Shown here one piece after another: positions 38,529 to 48,600 of a DNA stretch of 59,747 bases. A program made the position numbers and the translations under genes. Source of the stretch: Magnetococcales bacterium (GTDB lineage Bacteria; Pseudomonadota; Magnetococcia; Magnetococcales; Magnetaquicoccaceae); assembly GCA_015231915.1 (NCBI GenBank), contig JADGAR010000021.1:1-59747 (forward strand). The letters run 5' to 3'. Every line of letters begins with the position of its first letter. The stretch's first letter is position 1. The notes under the pieces are model-generated. The model was not told the DNA's origin. It was given only the letters and a program-made list of their open reading frames with translations, and did no database searches.

Positions 38529-39445
38529 TCTCCTCCCGCTGGTCTCCAGTTCAGCGGCGGGCGGTGGGTGCCTATCTGGGATTGGCCATCGGCGATGCCC
38601 TGGGGGCCACGGTGGAGTTCATGACCCCGCAGGAGATCAAGGCCAGCCATGTGCGACACAAAGAGATTATCGGTGGCGGCTGGTTGCGGCTCAAGGCCGG
38701 TCACGTCACCGACGACACCACCATGAGTCTGGCGTTGGGAGATGCGCTGCTGCAGGCAGGCCGGTTCGATCCTTGCGTTGCGGCGCACGCCTTCGACGCC
38801 TGGATGCGCACCAAGCCGGTGGACATCGGCAACACCGTGCGCCGGGGCATTCTGCACTTTCGCCGCACCGGGGAACCCTGCTCCCCGCCGGACGAGCAGG
38901 ACGCGGGCAACGGCTCGTGCATGCGGGTGCTGCCGGCGATCCTGGCTTGCCATGGGGCTGCGGAGGAGGCATTGGAACTGGCCTGTCTCCATCAGGGGCG
39001 GGTGACTCACCACAACCCCCTGGCCGAGGCGGGTACCTGGTGCGTGGCGCGTCTGGTGCGCATGGCCATGGCGGACGCCGAGCCGGGCGAGATGCTGGCC
39101 GGTCCGGTCGCAGCTCTCGTGTCGGCCTGGCCGATCTTCCGGTTCCGAACACGCCCGGAGATCTCCCATCCTTCCGGGTTCATCGCCGAGACCCTGCGCG
39201 CGGTGTTCCAGGGATTTTTCGACTCCGACACCTTCGAGGAGTGTCTCATCAAAGTGGTCAATCTGGGCGGTGACGCCGACACCACCGGGGCCATCGCCGG
39301 CATGCTCGCCGGGGCGTATCACGGAGTGGAGGCGATTCCCGAACGTTGGTTGCAGGCGCTGCATCCCCCCGTGGCCGATGCCTGTGTGTCCCAGGCCCTG
39401 GCCTTGCTCGCGGCCTCTCCGCTGCCGGTCATGTCCACAAAGTGA
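38525..39445 (+). CDS. draG: ADP-ribosyl-dinitrogen reductase hydrolase DraG
   Basis: 306 residues of the ADP-ribosylglycohydrolase family. Metal-binding motifs VTDDTTMSLALG near residue 61 and NLGGDADTTGAIAGM near residue 243. DraG removes ADP-ribose from NifH and restores activity. Coupled to nifQ by ATGA, so expressed with the nifB operon. Its 3' end overlaps the 3' end of convergent draT by 17 bp. Confidence 0.93.
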   Translation: MISSRWSPVQRRAVGAYLGLAIGDALGATVEFMTPQEIKASHVRHKEIIGGGWLRLKAGHVTDDTTMSLALGDALLQAGRFDPCVAAHAFDAWMRTKPVDIGNTVRRGILHFRRTGEPCSPPDEQDAGNGSCMRVLPAILACHGAAEEALELACLHQGRVTHHNPLAEAGTWCVARLVRMAMADAEPGEMLAGPVAALVSAWPIFRFRTRPEISHPSGFIAETLRAVFQGFFDSDTFEECLIKVVNLGGDADTTGAIAGMLAGAYHGVEAIPERWLQALHPPVADACVSQALALLAASPLPVMSTK

Positions 39446-40265
39446 CTTCGTACAACCCCCCGATCACCATGAATTCCTCTTCCCCCTTGAGTACGCCCGG
39501 CAACAGGGCGTTGAAGAAAAACACCTTCTGCAAGGGGACTTTTGTTTCCAGGATCTGATCGCCGAATTCGTCCGCCCGTTCCCGGTTGGAGGTGAACGAG
39601 TTGAGGTTGTTCAACAACACCACGCAACGGCGGCGTCCCAGTCGGCCCACGATGTCGTGTTCCGCCAGTCGGTTCACCCCGCGATAGAGGATGAGGTGCT
39701 GCTGCTGCGGCCAGCGGCGGATCAACTCATAGTGACAGTAGGTGTAGAGCAGATCCAACTGTCCTTCCAGGTTGTTGGTGTTGTACACCCCCGCGCTCTG
39801 CTGGCTGAGGAACCGCTGATACTCCTCACTGTCCGGCAGGATGCGTCCGCCGAAATAGCGCGGCAGCAGCCCGAACCGCGACGCCACCCAACCCTTCAGC
39901 ACCGCCCCTTCCCGGCCATCCGCATCGAACAGCCAGCCGCGCAGCAGGCTCTGATAATCCGCCTTGTGGCGGCGGATGCGGGAGTGGCTGTTGAAGCCGA
40001 TATTTTCCGGCGCGGCCAGGGAGAAGTATACCGTCATGTAGTCCATGAACTGCTCCGCCCGCTCCGCCGGACAGGAGAGACGCTCCAGGCGGCAGAATAA
40101 ATCCTTGTGAATGACGGCGACCCCGTCGATTTCCACCCGTTCGGGTCGGTGCTGGAAATCCAGACTCGCCAGCACGGCGGAGGGGACATTGCAGCGGTTG
40201 AATCGGGTCCACGACCCTTTGGGGGGAGGCCAGGACGCTTCCCTGTCCGCCATCTGCTCTGCCAT
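39429..40265 (-). CDS. draT: NAD+-dinitrogen-reductase ADP-ribosyltransferase DraT
   Basis: 278 residues. Family blocks FNRCNVPSAVLASLDFQHRP, VYFSLAAPENIGFNSHSRIR, LEGQLDLLYTYCHYELIRRW and LYRGVNRLAEHDIV are present. DraT transfers ADP-ribose from NAD+ to the conserved Arg of NifH in response to ammonium or energy loss. The start MAEQMADREAS has AAGGAAGAGG just upstream. It is divergent from nifH, and the NifA-type site at 40277 lies between the two. Confidence 0.93.
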   Translation of the reverse strand: MAEQMADREASWPPPKGSWTRFNRCNVPSAVLASLDFQHRPERVEIDGVAVIHKDLFCRLERLSCPAERAEQFMDYMTVYFSLAAPENIGFNSHSRIRRHKADYQSLLRGWLFDADGREGAVLKGWVASRFGLLPRYFGGRILPDSEEYQRFLSQQSAGVYNTNNLEGQLDLLYTYCHYELIRRWPQQQHLILYRGVNRLAEHDIVGRLGRRRCVVLLNNLNSFTSNRERADEFGDQILETKVPLQKVFFFNALLPGVLKGEEEFMVIGGLYEVTLWT

Positions 40266-40276
40266 GGCCTCTTCCT

Positions 40277-40292
40277 TGTAAACAACCGGACA
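40277..40292 (+). promoter_or_regulatory. NifA upstream activator site of nifH
   Basis: TGTAAACAACCGGACA is a canonical TGT-N10-ACA. It lies about 110 bp upstream of the nifH -24/-12 element, the usual distance for NifA looping. A near match (TGT-N10-ACC) follows at 40306-40321. Confidence 0.65.
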
Positions 40293-40382
40293 TTCGGACG
40301 TGTCTTGTCGCATTTCAGACCTGAAAATTCCCGGCAGCGAATCTAAAATTCTGTTTATTATTATGATATTGCATGATCGTGA

Positions 40383-41369
<987 letters not shown>

Positions 41370-41386
41370 CGATCAGGAGACAAACC

Positions 41387-42844
41387 ATGTTGACACAAGA
41401 CGAAGCGGAAAAATTGATTCAGGAGGTGCTGGCGGCCTATCCCCCGGAGGCCGCCGAGGACCGGGCCAAACATCTGGCCGTGCTGGATGGCGAAAACCGG
41501 GAAGGCGGCTGCGGCATCACCGCCAACCGCAAGTCGTTGCCCGGCGTGATGACGATCCGCGGCTGCGCCTACGCGGGTTCCAAGGGGGTGGTGTGGGGAC
41601 CCATCAAGGACATGATCCACATCTCTCATGGTCCGGTGGGGTGCGGACAGTACTCCAGGGCGGGACGGCGCAATTACTACGTCGGACACACCGGGGTCAA
41701 CGCCTTCGGCACCATGAACTTCACCTCGGATTTCCAGGAGAAGGACATCGTCTTCGGCGGCGACAAAAAGCTCGCCAAACTGCTGGACGAGGTGGACACC
41801 CTGTTTCCCCTCAACAAGGGGATCTCCATCCAGTCCGAATGCCCGGTCGGCCTGATCGGTGACGACATCGAGGCGGTGGCCAAGAAAAAGAGCGCAGATC
41901 TGGCCAAACCCGTGGTGCCGGTGCGTTGCGAGGGATTCCGCGGGGTCTCCCAGTCCCTGGGACACCACATCGCCAACGATACCATCCGGGATTACATCCT
42001 CGACCGTCCGAACGCCTCCTCCGGCATCGAGGCCGGGCCTTACGACGTGGCGATCATCGGCGACTACAACATCGGCGGCGACGCCTGGTCCTCGCGCATC
42101 CTGCTGGAGGAGATGGGGTTGCAGGTGGTCGCCCAGTGGTCAGGGGACGGCACCCTCGCCGAACTGGAACGCACCCCCAAGGTGCGGCTGAATCTGGTGC
42201 ACTGCTACCGCTCCATGAACTACATCAGCCGCCACATGGAGACCAAATACGGCATTCCCTGGCTGGAGTACAACTTTTTCGGCCCCACCAGGATCGCCGA
42301 CTCGCTGCGCCGTATCGCCGCCCGCTTCGACGACCGCATCAAGGCCGGCGCGGAAGCGGTGATCGCCAGGTACCAGCCGATGGCCGATGCCATCACCGGG
42401 CGCTTCCGGCCACGGTTGGAGGGCAAGCGGGTGATGCTGTATGTCGGCGGCCTGCGTCCCCGGCATGTGATCGGCGCCTACGAGGATCTGGGCATGGAGG
42501 TGGTGGGCACCGGCTACGAGTTCGGCCACAACGACGACTACGAACGCACTCAGGAAGAGCTGAAAAACACCACCCTCATCTATGACGACGCCTCCGGCTA
42601 CGAGTTGGAGCGCTTCGTGGAGCGGGTGCGTCCCGACCTGATCGGCTCGGGTATCAAGGAAAAGTACGTGTTCCAGAAAATGGGCATTCCCTTCCGGCAG
42701 ATGCACTCCTGGGATTACTCCGGTCCCTATCACGGTTACGACGGCTACGCCATCTTCGCCCGTGACATGGACATGACCATCAACAACCCCTGCTGGAAGA
42801 TGATGACCCCGCCCTGGCGTCAGCCGGGGGCCGGTACGCCGTGA
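41387..42844 (+). CDS. nifD: Nitrogenase MoFe protein alpha subunit NifD
   Basis: 485 residues. Typical blocks: [73 protein letters not shown] and [16 protein letters not shown], the last containing the cofactor His region. Holds FeMo-co and half of the P-cluster. 17 bp after nifH with AGGAG before the ATG. Confidence 0.98.
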   Translation: MLTQDEAEKLIQEVLAAYPPEAAEDRAKHLAVLDGENREGGCGITANRKSLPGVMTIRGCAYAGSKGVVWGPIKDMIHISHGPVGCGQYSRAGRRNYYVGHTGVNAFGTMNFTSDFQEKDIVFGGDKKLAKLLDEVDTLFPLNKGISIQSECPVGLIGDDIEAVAKKKSADLAKPVVPVRCEGFRGVSQSLGHHIANDTIRDYILDRPNASSGIEAGPYDVAIIGDYNIGGDAWSSRILLEEMGLQVVAQWSGDGTLAELERTPKVRLNLVHCYRSMNYISRHMETKYGIPWLEYNFFGPTRIADSLRRIAARFDDRIKAGAEAVIARYQPMADAITGRFRPRLEGKRVMLYVGGLRPRHVIGAYEDLGMEVVGTGYEFGHNDDYERTQEELKNTTLIYDDASGYELERFVERVRPDLIGSGIKEKYVFQKMGIPFRQMHSWDYSGPYHGYDGYAIFARDMDMTINNPCWKMMTPPWRQPGAGTP

Positions 42845-42917
42845 ACGTGAGCACTTGAACTTCAATTTTCCATGATCCCCTGTGTCTGCGGATGAGCAGT
42901 ACGGGGAGGAGGCCAAA

Positions 42918-44489
42918 ATGAGCCAGACTGCGGAAAAAATCATTCCCTGTTATCCCCTGTTTCAACAACCGGAGTATCGCGACACCCTGAAACACAAGGG
43001 GGAGGCATACGAGAACCGGGTGTCCGGGGCCAAGATCGACGAGACCTTCATCTGGACCACTTCGCCGGAGTATCAACTCCTGAATTTCCAGCGCGAGGCG
43101 CTGACCGTCAACCCTGCCAAGGCCTGCCAGCCGCTGGGCGCGGTGCTGTGCGCCCTGGGGTTTCACGCGACTTTGCCGTATGTGCATGGCAGCCAGGGTT
43201 GCACCGCCTATTTTCGCACCTATTTCAATCGTCATTTCAAGGAGCCGGTGGCCTGCGTCTCCGATTCCATGACCGAGGACGCGGCAGTGTTCGGCGGCCA
43301 GAAGAACATGTTCGCCGGTCTGCAGAACGCCAAGGCGCTGTACGAACCGGAGATGATCGCCGTCTCTTCCACCTGCATGGCGGAGGTGATCGGGGATGAC
43401 CTGAACGCGTTCATCACCAACACCAAAAAGGATGGCCGCATCCCGATGGACTTTCCCACCCCGTTTGCCCACACGCCGAGCTTCATCGGCAGCCATCTGA
43501 CGGGCTGGGACAACATGCTGGAGGGGATTCTGCGCTATTTCACCCTCAACGACATGGCGGACAAGGCGCCGGGCAAGAGCGGCAAGGTCAATCTGGTGGT
43601 CGGATTCGAGGGCTATCTGGGCAATTTCCGGGTATTGAAGCGGATGACGCAGGAGATGGGCGTCTCCGCCACCCTGCTGTCGGACCCGGAAGCCGTGTTG
43701 GACACCCAGGCGGACGGCAAATACCGCATGTACGCCGGCGGCACCACCCAGGAGGAGGTGAAGCAGGCCCCCAACGCCATCGACACCCTGTTTTTGCAGC
43801 CCTGGGGCGCGGACAAGAGCAGAAAGTTCGTCAAGGAGACCTGGAACCACCCGGCGACCGCCATCGATGCCCCTTATGGCCTGGCGGCCACGGATCGTTT
43901 CCTGATGACCCTTTCCAGGCTGACCGGTCAGCCCATTTCGGCCTCCCTCGAGCTGGAACGTGGCCGCCTGGTGGACATGATGGCCGACTCCCACGCCTGG
44001 CTGCACGGTCGCAAGTTCTCGGTCTACGGCGACCCGGATTTTGTCATGGGCATGGCGCGCTTTCTCATGGAACTGGGCGCGGAGCCTCTGCACCTGTTGA
44101 GTCACAACGCCAACAAACGCTGGGGCAAGGCCATGGAGACACTGCTGGCCTCTTCGCCCTACGGCAAGGGGGCGGAGATCCATATTGGCCGGGATCTGTG
44201 GCATTTGCGCTCGTTGGTGTTCGAAAAGAAACCGGATTTTCTGATCGGCAATTCGTATGGCAAGTTCATCCAGCGCGACACCCTGCACAAGGGCAAAGCG
44301 CATGAGGTGCCTCTGATTCGTGTCGGATTTCCGATTTTCGACCGGCATCATCTGCATCGTCACACCACGCTGGGATATCAGGGGGCGATGTACCTGTTGA
44401 CCACTCTGGTCAACGCGGTGCTGGAACGCCTGGATGACGACACCCGCAGCATGGCGGAGACCGACTACAACTACGACTTGATTCGATAG
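42918..44489 (+). CDS. nifK: Nitrogenase MoFe protein beta subunit NifK
   Basis: 523 residues. NPAKACQPLGAVLCALGF, YVHGSQGCTAYFRTYFNRHF and VSSTCMAEVIGDDLNAFI carry the P-cluster Cys ligands; VRVGFPIFDRHHLHRH-type block near the C-terminus (RVGFPIFDRHHLHRHTTLGY). Start at 42918 (GGGGAGGAGG upstream) gives the normal length. It forms the alpha2beta2 enzyme with NifD. Confidence 0.98.
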   Translation: MSQTAEKIIPCYPLFQQPEYRDTLKHKGEAYENRVSGAKIDETFIWTTSPEYQLLNFQREALTVNPAKACQPLGAVLCALGFHATLPYVHGSQGCTAYFRTYFNRHFKEPVACVSDSMTEDAAVFGGQKNMFAGLQNAKALYEPEMIAVSSTCMAEVIGDDLNAFITNTKKDGRIPMDFPTPFAHTPSFIGSHLTGWDNMLEGILRYFTLNDMADKAPGKSGKVNLVVGFEGYLGNFRVLKRMTQEMGVSATLLSDPEAVLDTQADGKYRMYAGGTTQEEVKQAPNAIDTLFLQPWGADKSRKFVKETWNHPATAIDAPYGLAATDRFLMTLSRLTGQPISASLELERGRLVDMMADSHAWLHGRKFSVYGDPDFVMGMARFLMELGAEPLHLLSHNANKRWGKAMETLLASSPYGKGAEIHIGRDLWHLRSLVFEKKPDFLIGNSYGKFIQRDTLHKGKAHEVPLIRVGFPIFDRHHLHRHTTLGYQGAMYLLTTLVNAVLERLDDDTRSMAETDYNYDLIR

Positions 44490-44499
44490 GGGGTGCTTT

Positions 44500-44712
44500 G
44501 TGCCGGAGATCATGTTGCGACGCAGCGAGCGCGGTGAGTTGTTGTGCTATGTGCCCAAGAAGGATCTGGAAACGGTGGTACGGGAGGTGGAGTTCGATCA
44601 GGATGACCGCTGGGGCGGCACGCTGAGTCTGGCCAATGGGGAAAAACTGCATATGGAACCCATGGCGACCAGACCGCGTTTGCCGGTGGCCTTGCGTGTG
44701 CGCAAATTGTGA
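44500..44712 (+). CDS. nifT: NifT/FixU protein
   Basis: 70 residues with the family pattern IMLRRSERGELLCYVPKKDL and WGGTLSLANGEKL. Starts with GTG at 44500, with a G-rich ribosome site (AGGGGGTG) upstream. It follows nifK by 10 bp, the standard place for nifT. Function is not established; deletions elsewhere have little effect. Confidence 0.9.
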   Translation: MPEIMLRRSERGELLCYVPKKDLETVVREVEFDQDDRWGGTLSLANGEKLHMEPMATRPRLPVALRVRKL

Positions 44713-44776
44713 GGTGGGCTGGCGGGGGGATTCCCCCGCCAGCCGTTCAAGACGAAAGAATACAAGGAGTTGGATC

Positions 44777-45469
44777 ATGACCGTTCTTTCCCGTGAGTTG
44801 ACTGAAGAGCTTGCCTTGCGCATCGGCCTGGCCAGTCGGGAGTTGGCGTTGACCTCCCCGCGCGTGTTGATCGAGGGGTTGCAGAAGCTGTTTGGCGGGC
44901 AGTTCCCGGATCGGGAGCGGATGAAAACCGTTACGCCGTGCCAGTTGCGTCCCTTGTTGCAGCAGGATGTGCCAGGTCTCACCGGCAGAAGTCTCAAGGC
45001 CGCCCTGCATTGGCTGACGAACTGGGAGGCGGCGGCAGGGGCCTGCGGTTCGGCGGAACCGATTGCCCGACAGGCGCCCGGCGGGGTGGTGCGGGTGGCC
45101 ATGGCCAGCCATGGGCATGGCCGGCTGGAGGGACATTTTGCCTCCTGCAGCCACTTCATGATCCATGATGTCACCCCGCAAGAGGTGCGCTTCGTGGCGG
45201 AGCGGGCGTTCTCCCCGGTCGCGGAGGCGGGCGACAAGGTGGAGGCCAGGCTCGCTTTGATCCGGGACAGCCGGATTCTGGTGGTGGCCAGTATCGGCGG
45301 TCCGGCTGCAGCCCGGGTGACCCGGAGCGGCCTGTTGCCACTCAAGGTGACGGATGGCACGACCGCCACGGATTGGCTGGAAAGTCTGCGTCAGGTGTTG
45401 GCGGGAACGCCTCCCCCCTGGTTGCGGCGCTGCATGTCCGGGATTGACAGCGAACGGATTGGCGTCTAA
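44777..45469 (+). CDS. nafY: NafY/NifY-type FeMo-co binding protein
   Basis: 230 residues. N-terminal helical domain about 1-95 (LTEELALRIGLASREL, LPLLQQDVPGLTGRSLKAAL-like, ALHWLTNWEAA), then a NifX-like domain about 105-205 (VRVAMASHGHGRLEGHFASC, RILVVASIGGPAAARV). Such proteins bind apo-NifDK and FeMo-co before insertion. Follows nifT by 64 bp with AAGGAG before the ATG. NifY versus NafY cannot be separated by eye. Confidence 0.82.
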   Translation: MTVLSRELTEELALRIGLASRELALTSPRVLIEGLQKLFGGQFPDRERMKTVTPCQLRPLLQQDVPGLTGRSLKAALHWLTNWEAAAGACGSAEPIARQAPGGVVRVAMASHGHGRLEGHFASCSHFMIHDVTPQEVRFVAERAFSPVAEAGDKVEARLALIRDSRILVVASIGGPAAARVTRSGLLPLKVTDGTTATDWLESLRQVLAGTPPPWLRRCMSGIDSERIGV

Positions 45470-45486
45470 ATTTGACCAAAATCAAT

Positions 45487-45510
45487 TTCCAGTCCCAGCC
45501 GGGACTGGAA
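45487..45510 (+). terminator. Strong hairpin after the nifHDKT-nafY operon
   Basis: Perfect 10-bp stem TTCCAGTCCC / GGGACTGGAA with a 4-nt AGCC loop, 18 bp past the nafY stop. No T-run follows, so it may be an mRNA-stabilising or Rho-assisted hairpin rather than a simple terminator. A second, weaker stem (GCCGGA/TCCGGC) lies near 45553-45571. Confidence 0.5.
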
Positions 45511-45669
45511 CAGGCCGTTCCGGGCGCGTGCGGATCCGGTGGCTTCATCCACAGCCGGACGCTTGATCCGGCCATCGGCAAGTGTCTGCAGCCTGCGGGA
45601 GGGAATGGGTTGCAGGTGGTGCCCGCAGTGGTGCGCGAGGGGGGATGCTTTGTCTGGGGGAGAGACCAC

Positions 45670-46080
45670 ATGCCGATTGAATGGAAGGCATCTTTGAGCG
45701 TTGGTGATTTTGCTTTGGATCGGGATCATCAGCAGTTGATCGGAATTATGAATAATTTTATGGACGCGGTCGTCAAAAATCACGCCCTGGAGGAGCGTGG
45801 TCGGGTGTTGAACGATCTTTTATTATATACTAAAAATCATTTCCAGAAAGAAGAGGCGTATCTGCAGCAAATAGACTATCCAGGATTGGCAGCCCATCAG
45901 GAGGCGCATGCGGCGTTGATGCGGCAGGTGTTTGAGTTTCGGATGAAATTTTTGCTGAATCCAGACCAACCGTCCCAAGATCTTTTCGCATTTTTGAATC
46001 ATTGGCTGATTAACCACATCATCAAAATGGATTTGCAATACCGAGAATTTGTGAGCGCCACTGCCACGCCGATTCGCTGA
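45670..46080 (+). CDS. Bacteriohemerythrin
   Basis: 136-residue O2-binding di-iron four-helix protein. Iron-ligand motifs: DFALDRDHQQLI, TKNHFQKEEAYL, AAHQEAHAALM and HWLINHIIKMDLQY. The start MPIEWKASLSV has GGGGGAG 7 nt upstream. It lies 200 bp after the nif operon on the same strand and could buffer or deliver O2 near nitrogenase. An in-frame reading from a TTG at 45472 adds 66 residues with no family similarity and no ribosome site. Confidence 0.88.
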   Translation: MPIEWKASLSVGDFALDRDHQQLIGIMNNFMDAVVKNHALEERGRVLNDLLLYTKNHFQKEEAYLQQIDYPGLAAHQEAHAALMRQVFEFRMKFLLNPDQPSQDLFAFLNHWLINHIIKMDLQYREFVSATATPIR

Positions 46081-46192
46081 GCCTGAGCAAGCCGCAGGAC
46101 AGGTTCCGGACGGATCGTCGTCTCCCCGTGTCGCTCATCGGCCAGACCCGTAAGAAGCAATCCCACGGGATCGGCAACCCTGGTCTGTTCTG

Positions 46193-46307
46193 GAATGGCG
46201 CGCGCGTTGGTGTTGTCATCCGCCACCAGTACCTGTCGCCCCAACAGGCGGTCGGCGATGCGGAAGGTACTCCCCGATCCGGGTTCGCTTTCGACCAGGA
46301 TGGTGCC
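46193..46307 (-). pseudogene. Remnant of a hybrid histidine kinase
   Basis: Minus-strand reading gives GTILVESEPGSGSTFRI, the end of a HATPase domain, followed by LGRQVLVADDNTNARAI, the start of a receiver. Neither domain is complete, and the frame soon loses similarity. It is a decayed fragment, about 38 codons. Confidence 0.6.
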
Positions 46308-46412
46308 AGCCAAAAAGACGCTTCTGACGCGCAACAGGTGCCCACGGGTACTCTCTCTGACTTTCCCTGGCCGACAGCGGCTGATGACGCGAATGGGCTT
46401 TTTTCGGGGGAC

Positions 46413-46559
46413 TCAGTCGTTGCCCTTGACGAATTCCACCCGCCGGTTCTCCTCGGCCCGGGGATTGTTCCGGATCAGCAGTTCGGAGGCACCCATGCCG
46501 GCCACGCTCATGCGGGAGGGATCGATGTTATGCCTTTCTTGCAGAGCCGCAACACTTAA
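46413..46559 (-). pseudogene. Remnant of an OmpA/MotB-family C-terminal domain
   Basis: Last 48 codons of a minus-strand frame read LSVAALQERHNIDPSRMSVA, GMGASELLIRNNPRAEENRR and VEFVKGND, the peptidoglycan-binding end of an OmpA/MotB domain. Upstream sequence is the neighbouring repeat-protein gene in another frame, so the rest of the gene is missing. Confidence 0.65.
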
Positions 46560-46570
46560 AGAACTGGGGT

Positions 46571-46596
46571 CAGGCCCCCGGCATGCCAGGGGCCTG
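46571..46596 (-). terminator. Hairpin downstream of the repeat-protein pair
   Basis: CAGGCCCC / GGGGCCTG stem (8 bp, 10-nt loop) 52 bp past the stop of the second repeat protein, followed on the minus strand by a short T-rich tract. Plausible terminator. Confidence 0.45.
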
Positions 46597-46648
46597 TACG
46601 TCCTCTCATCTCGACTGGACCTCCATCCGCATGGTCCAAAAGAGGCCG

Positions 46649-47002
46649 TTACTTGCCCTGCATGCCGCCCACGCTGAGTTGGGAGTCGTTGTTGGAGCCG
46701 TCCACCTTGTTGGTGACGCCACCCTTGACGTTGGTGCTGGACTTGGTATTGCCCTTGACTTGGACGGTGCCCTGGACGCCACCGACGTTGGTGGTGGCCT
46801 TGTTGCGGCTGCCCTTCACTTCCTGCTTCGCGCCGTCCTGGACATTGGTGTTCAGGTCGGTATTGCCCTGGATCTGAACGGCACCGCCGGTCTGGCTTTG
46901 TCCGGTCGGGGCTTGGGAGGCGGCGGACCAGGCCGATGTTGCGCCGAGTCCGGCGATCAGGGCGGCGGCGGCGACGAATTGCAGGGTCTGTTTGATGTTC
47001 AT
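46649..47002 (-). CDS. Secreted two-repeat protein, paralog B
   Basis: 117 residues. Signal peptide MNIKQTLQFVAAAALIAGLG ending near AWSA. The mature part is about 80 residues with two tandem repeats of about 38 residues: AVQIQGNTDLNTNV...GSRNKATTNVGGVQG and TVQVKGNTKSSTNV...GSNNDSQLSVGGMQGK. Gly/Asn/Thr/Val-rich, no Cys, alternating polar and beta-branched residues; this suggests a beta-solenoid or fibre-forming protein. Family not recognised. Start chosen by GGAAAGAG upstream and the signal peptide. Its sister gene lies 53 bp upstream. Confidence 0.75.
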   Translation of the reverse strand: MNIKQTLQFVAAAALIAGLGATSAWSAASQAPTGQSQTGGAVQIQGNTDLNTNVQDGAKQEVKGSRNKATTNVGGVQGTVQVKGNTKSSTNVKGGVTNKVDGSNNDSQLSVGGMQGK

Positions 47003-47055
47003 GGTGTCTCTTTCCTTCTGTCTGGTTGTTGGTTCGTTGCGGAATGGCGAACGGC

Positions 47056-47394
47056 TCATTTGCCTTGAATGCCACCCACGTTGAGTTGGGATTCGTTGTT
47101 GCTGCCCTCGACGGAATTGACGACCCCGCCTTTGACGTTGGTGTTGACTTTGGTATTGCCCTGGATCTGCACGGTGCCCTGGACGCCGCCGACATTGGTG
47201 GTGGCCTTGTTGTTGCTGCCCTTGACGTTCTGCTTCACGCCGCCCTCGACATTGGTGTTCAGTTCGGTATTGCCCTGAATCTGTACCGCGCCGCCCGGCT
47301 GTGATTGACTGCCCGCCGACCAGGTGGGAGAGACTCCCAGTCCCACGATCAGGGCGGCGATGGCCAGGATTTGCAAGCTCTGTTTGATTTTCAT
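47056..47394 (-). CDS. Secreted two-repeat protein, paralog A
   Basis: 112 residues. Signal peptide MKIKQSLQILAIAALIVGLG ending near TWSA. Mature repeats AVQIQGNTELNTNV...GSNNKATTNVGGVQG and TVQIQGNTKVNTNV...GSNNESQLNVGGIQGK are about 80% identical to those of the next gene, so the pair arose by tandem duplication. Periodic GNT, TNV, GSNN and VGGxQG blocks. No curli export genes are near. Divergent from the sigma factor gene at 47731. Confidence 0.78.
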   Translation of the reverse strand: MKIKQSLQILAIAALIVGLGVSPTWSAGSQSQPGGAVQIQGNTELNTNVEGGVKQNVKGSNNKATTNVGGVQGTVQIQGNTKVNTNVKGGVVNSVEGSNNESQLNVGGIQGK

Positions 47395-47730
47395 CGTGTT
47401 GGCTCCATGTGTTGTTGATGTTGAATCACATCTCTTTTGCGTTGATTGCATGTATTTACAAACAAAAACAAACTCCGTGCGTTCCGGCTTTGACGGGATT
47501 GTGCGTTTTTGCCTGTTCGGTTAATATAGACGGAGGCAGTCGTGAATATTGTCGTTTTGCGTGCCATTTTTTTTCGAGGTTGGTGTCATCACGCTTCTTG
47601 AGAAAAGATTTCACATCCGTGGGGGACGAGGCCCGCTGGACAGCCAGGTTGGCGAGGATTGCCAAGTCATGCTTTATTTGTGTTATTTATTATTAACCTA
47701 TGCCAATCCAGACCCGAAGCATGCAACCCC
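47395..47730. other. Divergent intergenic region of repeat proteins and sigma factor
   Basis: 336 bp, A+T-rich, no supportable gene. It must hold the promoters of the repeat-protein pair (minus) and of the sigma gene (plus). No -24/-12 element was found. A candidate place for a promoter recognised by the divergent sigma factor. Confidence 0.4.
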
Positions 47731-48600
47731 ATGATGGTATCTGAAGATTACAAAAAATCTTTCTTTGATCATTGGTCGTTGTTGGAGCGACTGACGCAAA
47801 GACGTTTTCCGGATCAAAATCTCCGTGATTTGGCCATCTTGTTTGTACAGGAGGCGATGGCCAAAAATAATTGGGAAAGATTGCGTGCGTTTCAGGGGCG
47901 CTCCAGTTTTGCCACCTTTTTTGGTCATGTGACGCATCGACTGCTGGAAGATTTTGCCCGTTCCCGCCATGGCCGTCCCCATATTCCCGCTTGGATCAAG
48001 GAAGCGGGTGAATTCTGGCAGGATATCTATCGCATGCTGTGTCTGGAGCGATTGCCAGCCATTCAAATTGTTGAAATGGTTCGTATCTCTGCTCCAGGGG
48101 AACGTTCCCAGGCGGCAGTGGAAACGGCCATCTCGGTCATTTTTGGCAAGGAACCGAACTGCGGCGCGACCGCCACGGATGAAATTGCCATTGAGGACTC
48201 CGTCCTGGAAGGAATGGCGCATCGGAACGATGAACTCTCCGTGCCCTCGCCGGAAGAAGAGCGGATGATTCAGGAAGGACGCCGCATCCTGAACCTGTTT
48301 TATTGCTTTCTTACCGAGGAGAATGGGGTGCGGATCGGGGCGGGGCGGAGAATCGAGGGACAGGCATTTCTGGAGCGCTTGCGTACTCATTTGACACTGT
48401 CAACCGAAGAGCGCCTGTTGCTGAAGCTCTTGTATCGCGATGAACTGCGCGTGGATGCGGTAGCCAAATTGTTGGGCATGACCACGCATCAGATTTATGG
48501 CAGGCAGCGGCGTTTGTTGACGCGTATCCGGCAAGGCGTGGCCAAAGCCGGGTTGACGGAAGATCTCTTGGCCTTGCTGAATTTGGCGGAAGAAAATTGA
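47731..48600 (+). CDS. ECF-like RNA polymerase sigma factor
   Basis: 289 residues. Region 2-like segment: RLRAFQGRSSFATFFGHVTHRLLEDFARSRHGR (residues about 50-82). Region 4-like HTH near 245-280 (TEERLLLKLLYRDELRVDAVAKLLGMT, HQIYGRQRRLLTRI). Long linker of about 150 residues between them, longer than in classical ECF factors. The downstream gene is a zinc-finger anti-sigma factor, supporting this call. The start is one of two adjacent ATGs (47731 or 47734); no strong ribosome site. Confidence 0.72.
   Translation: MMVSEDYKKSFFDHWSLLERLTQRRFPDQNLRDLAILFVQEAMAKNNWERLRAFQGRSSFATFFGHVTHRLLEDFARSRHGRPHIPAWIKEAGEFWQDIYRMLCLERLPAIQIVEMVRISAPGERSQAAVETAISVIFGKEPNCGATATDEIAIEDSVLEGMAHRNDELSVPSPEEERMIQEGRRILNLFYCFLTEENGVRIGAGRRIEGQAFLERLRTHLTLSTEERLLLKLLYRDELRVDAVAKLLGMTTHQIYGRQRRLLTRIRQGVAKAGLTEDLLALLNLAEEN

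Noticed and set aside
45472-45669. 66-residue N-terminal extension of the hemerythrin from a TTG
   Set aside because: No ribosome site, contains the nif hairpin, and the ATG at 45670 has a strong Shine-Dalgarno and the normal hemerythrin N-terminus.
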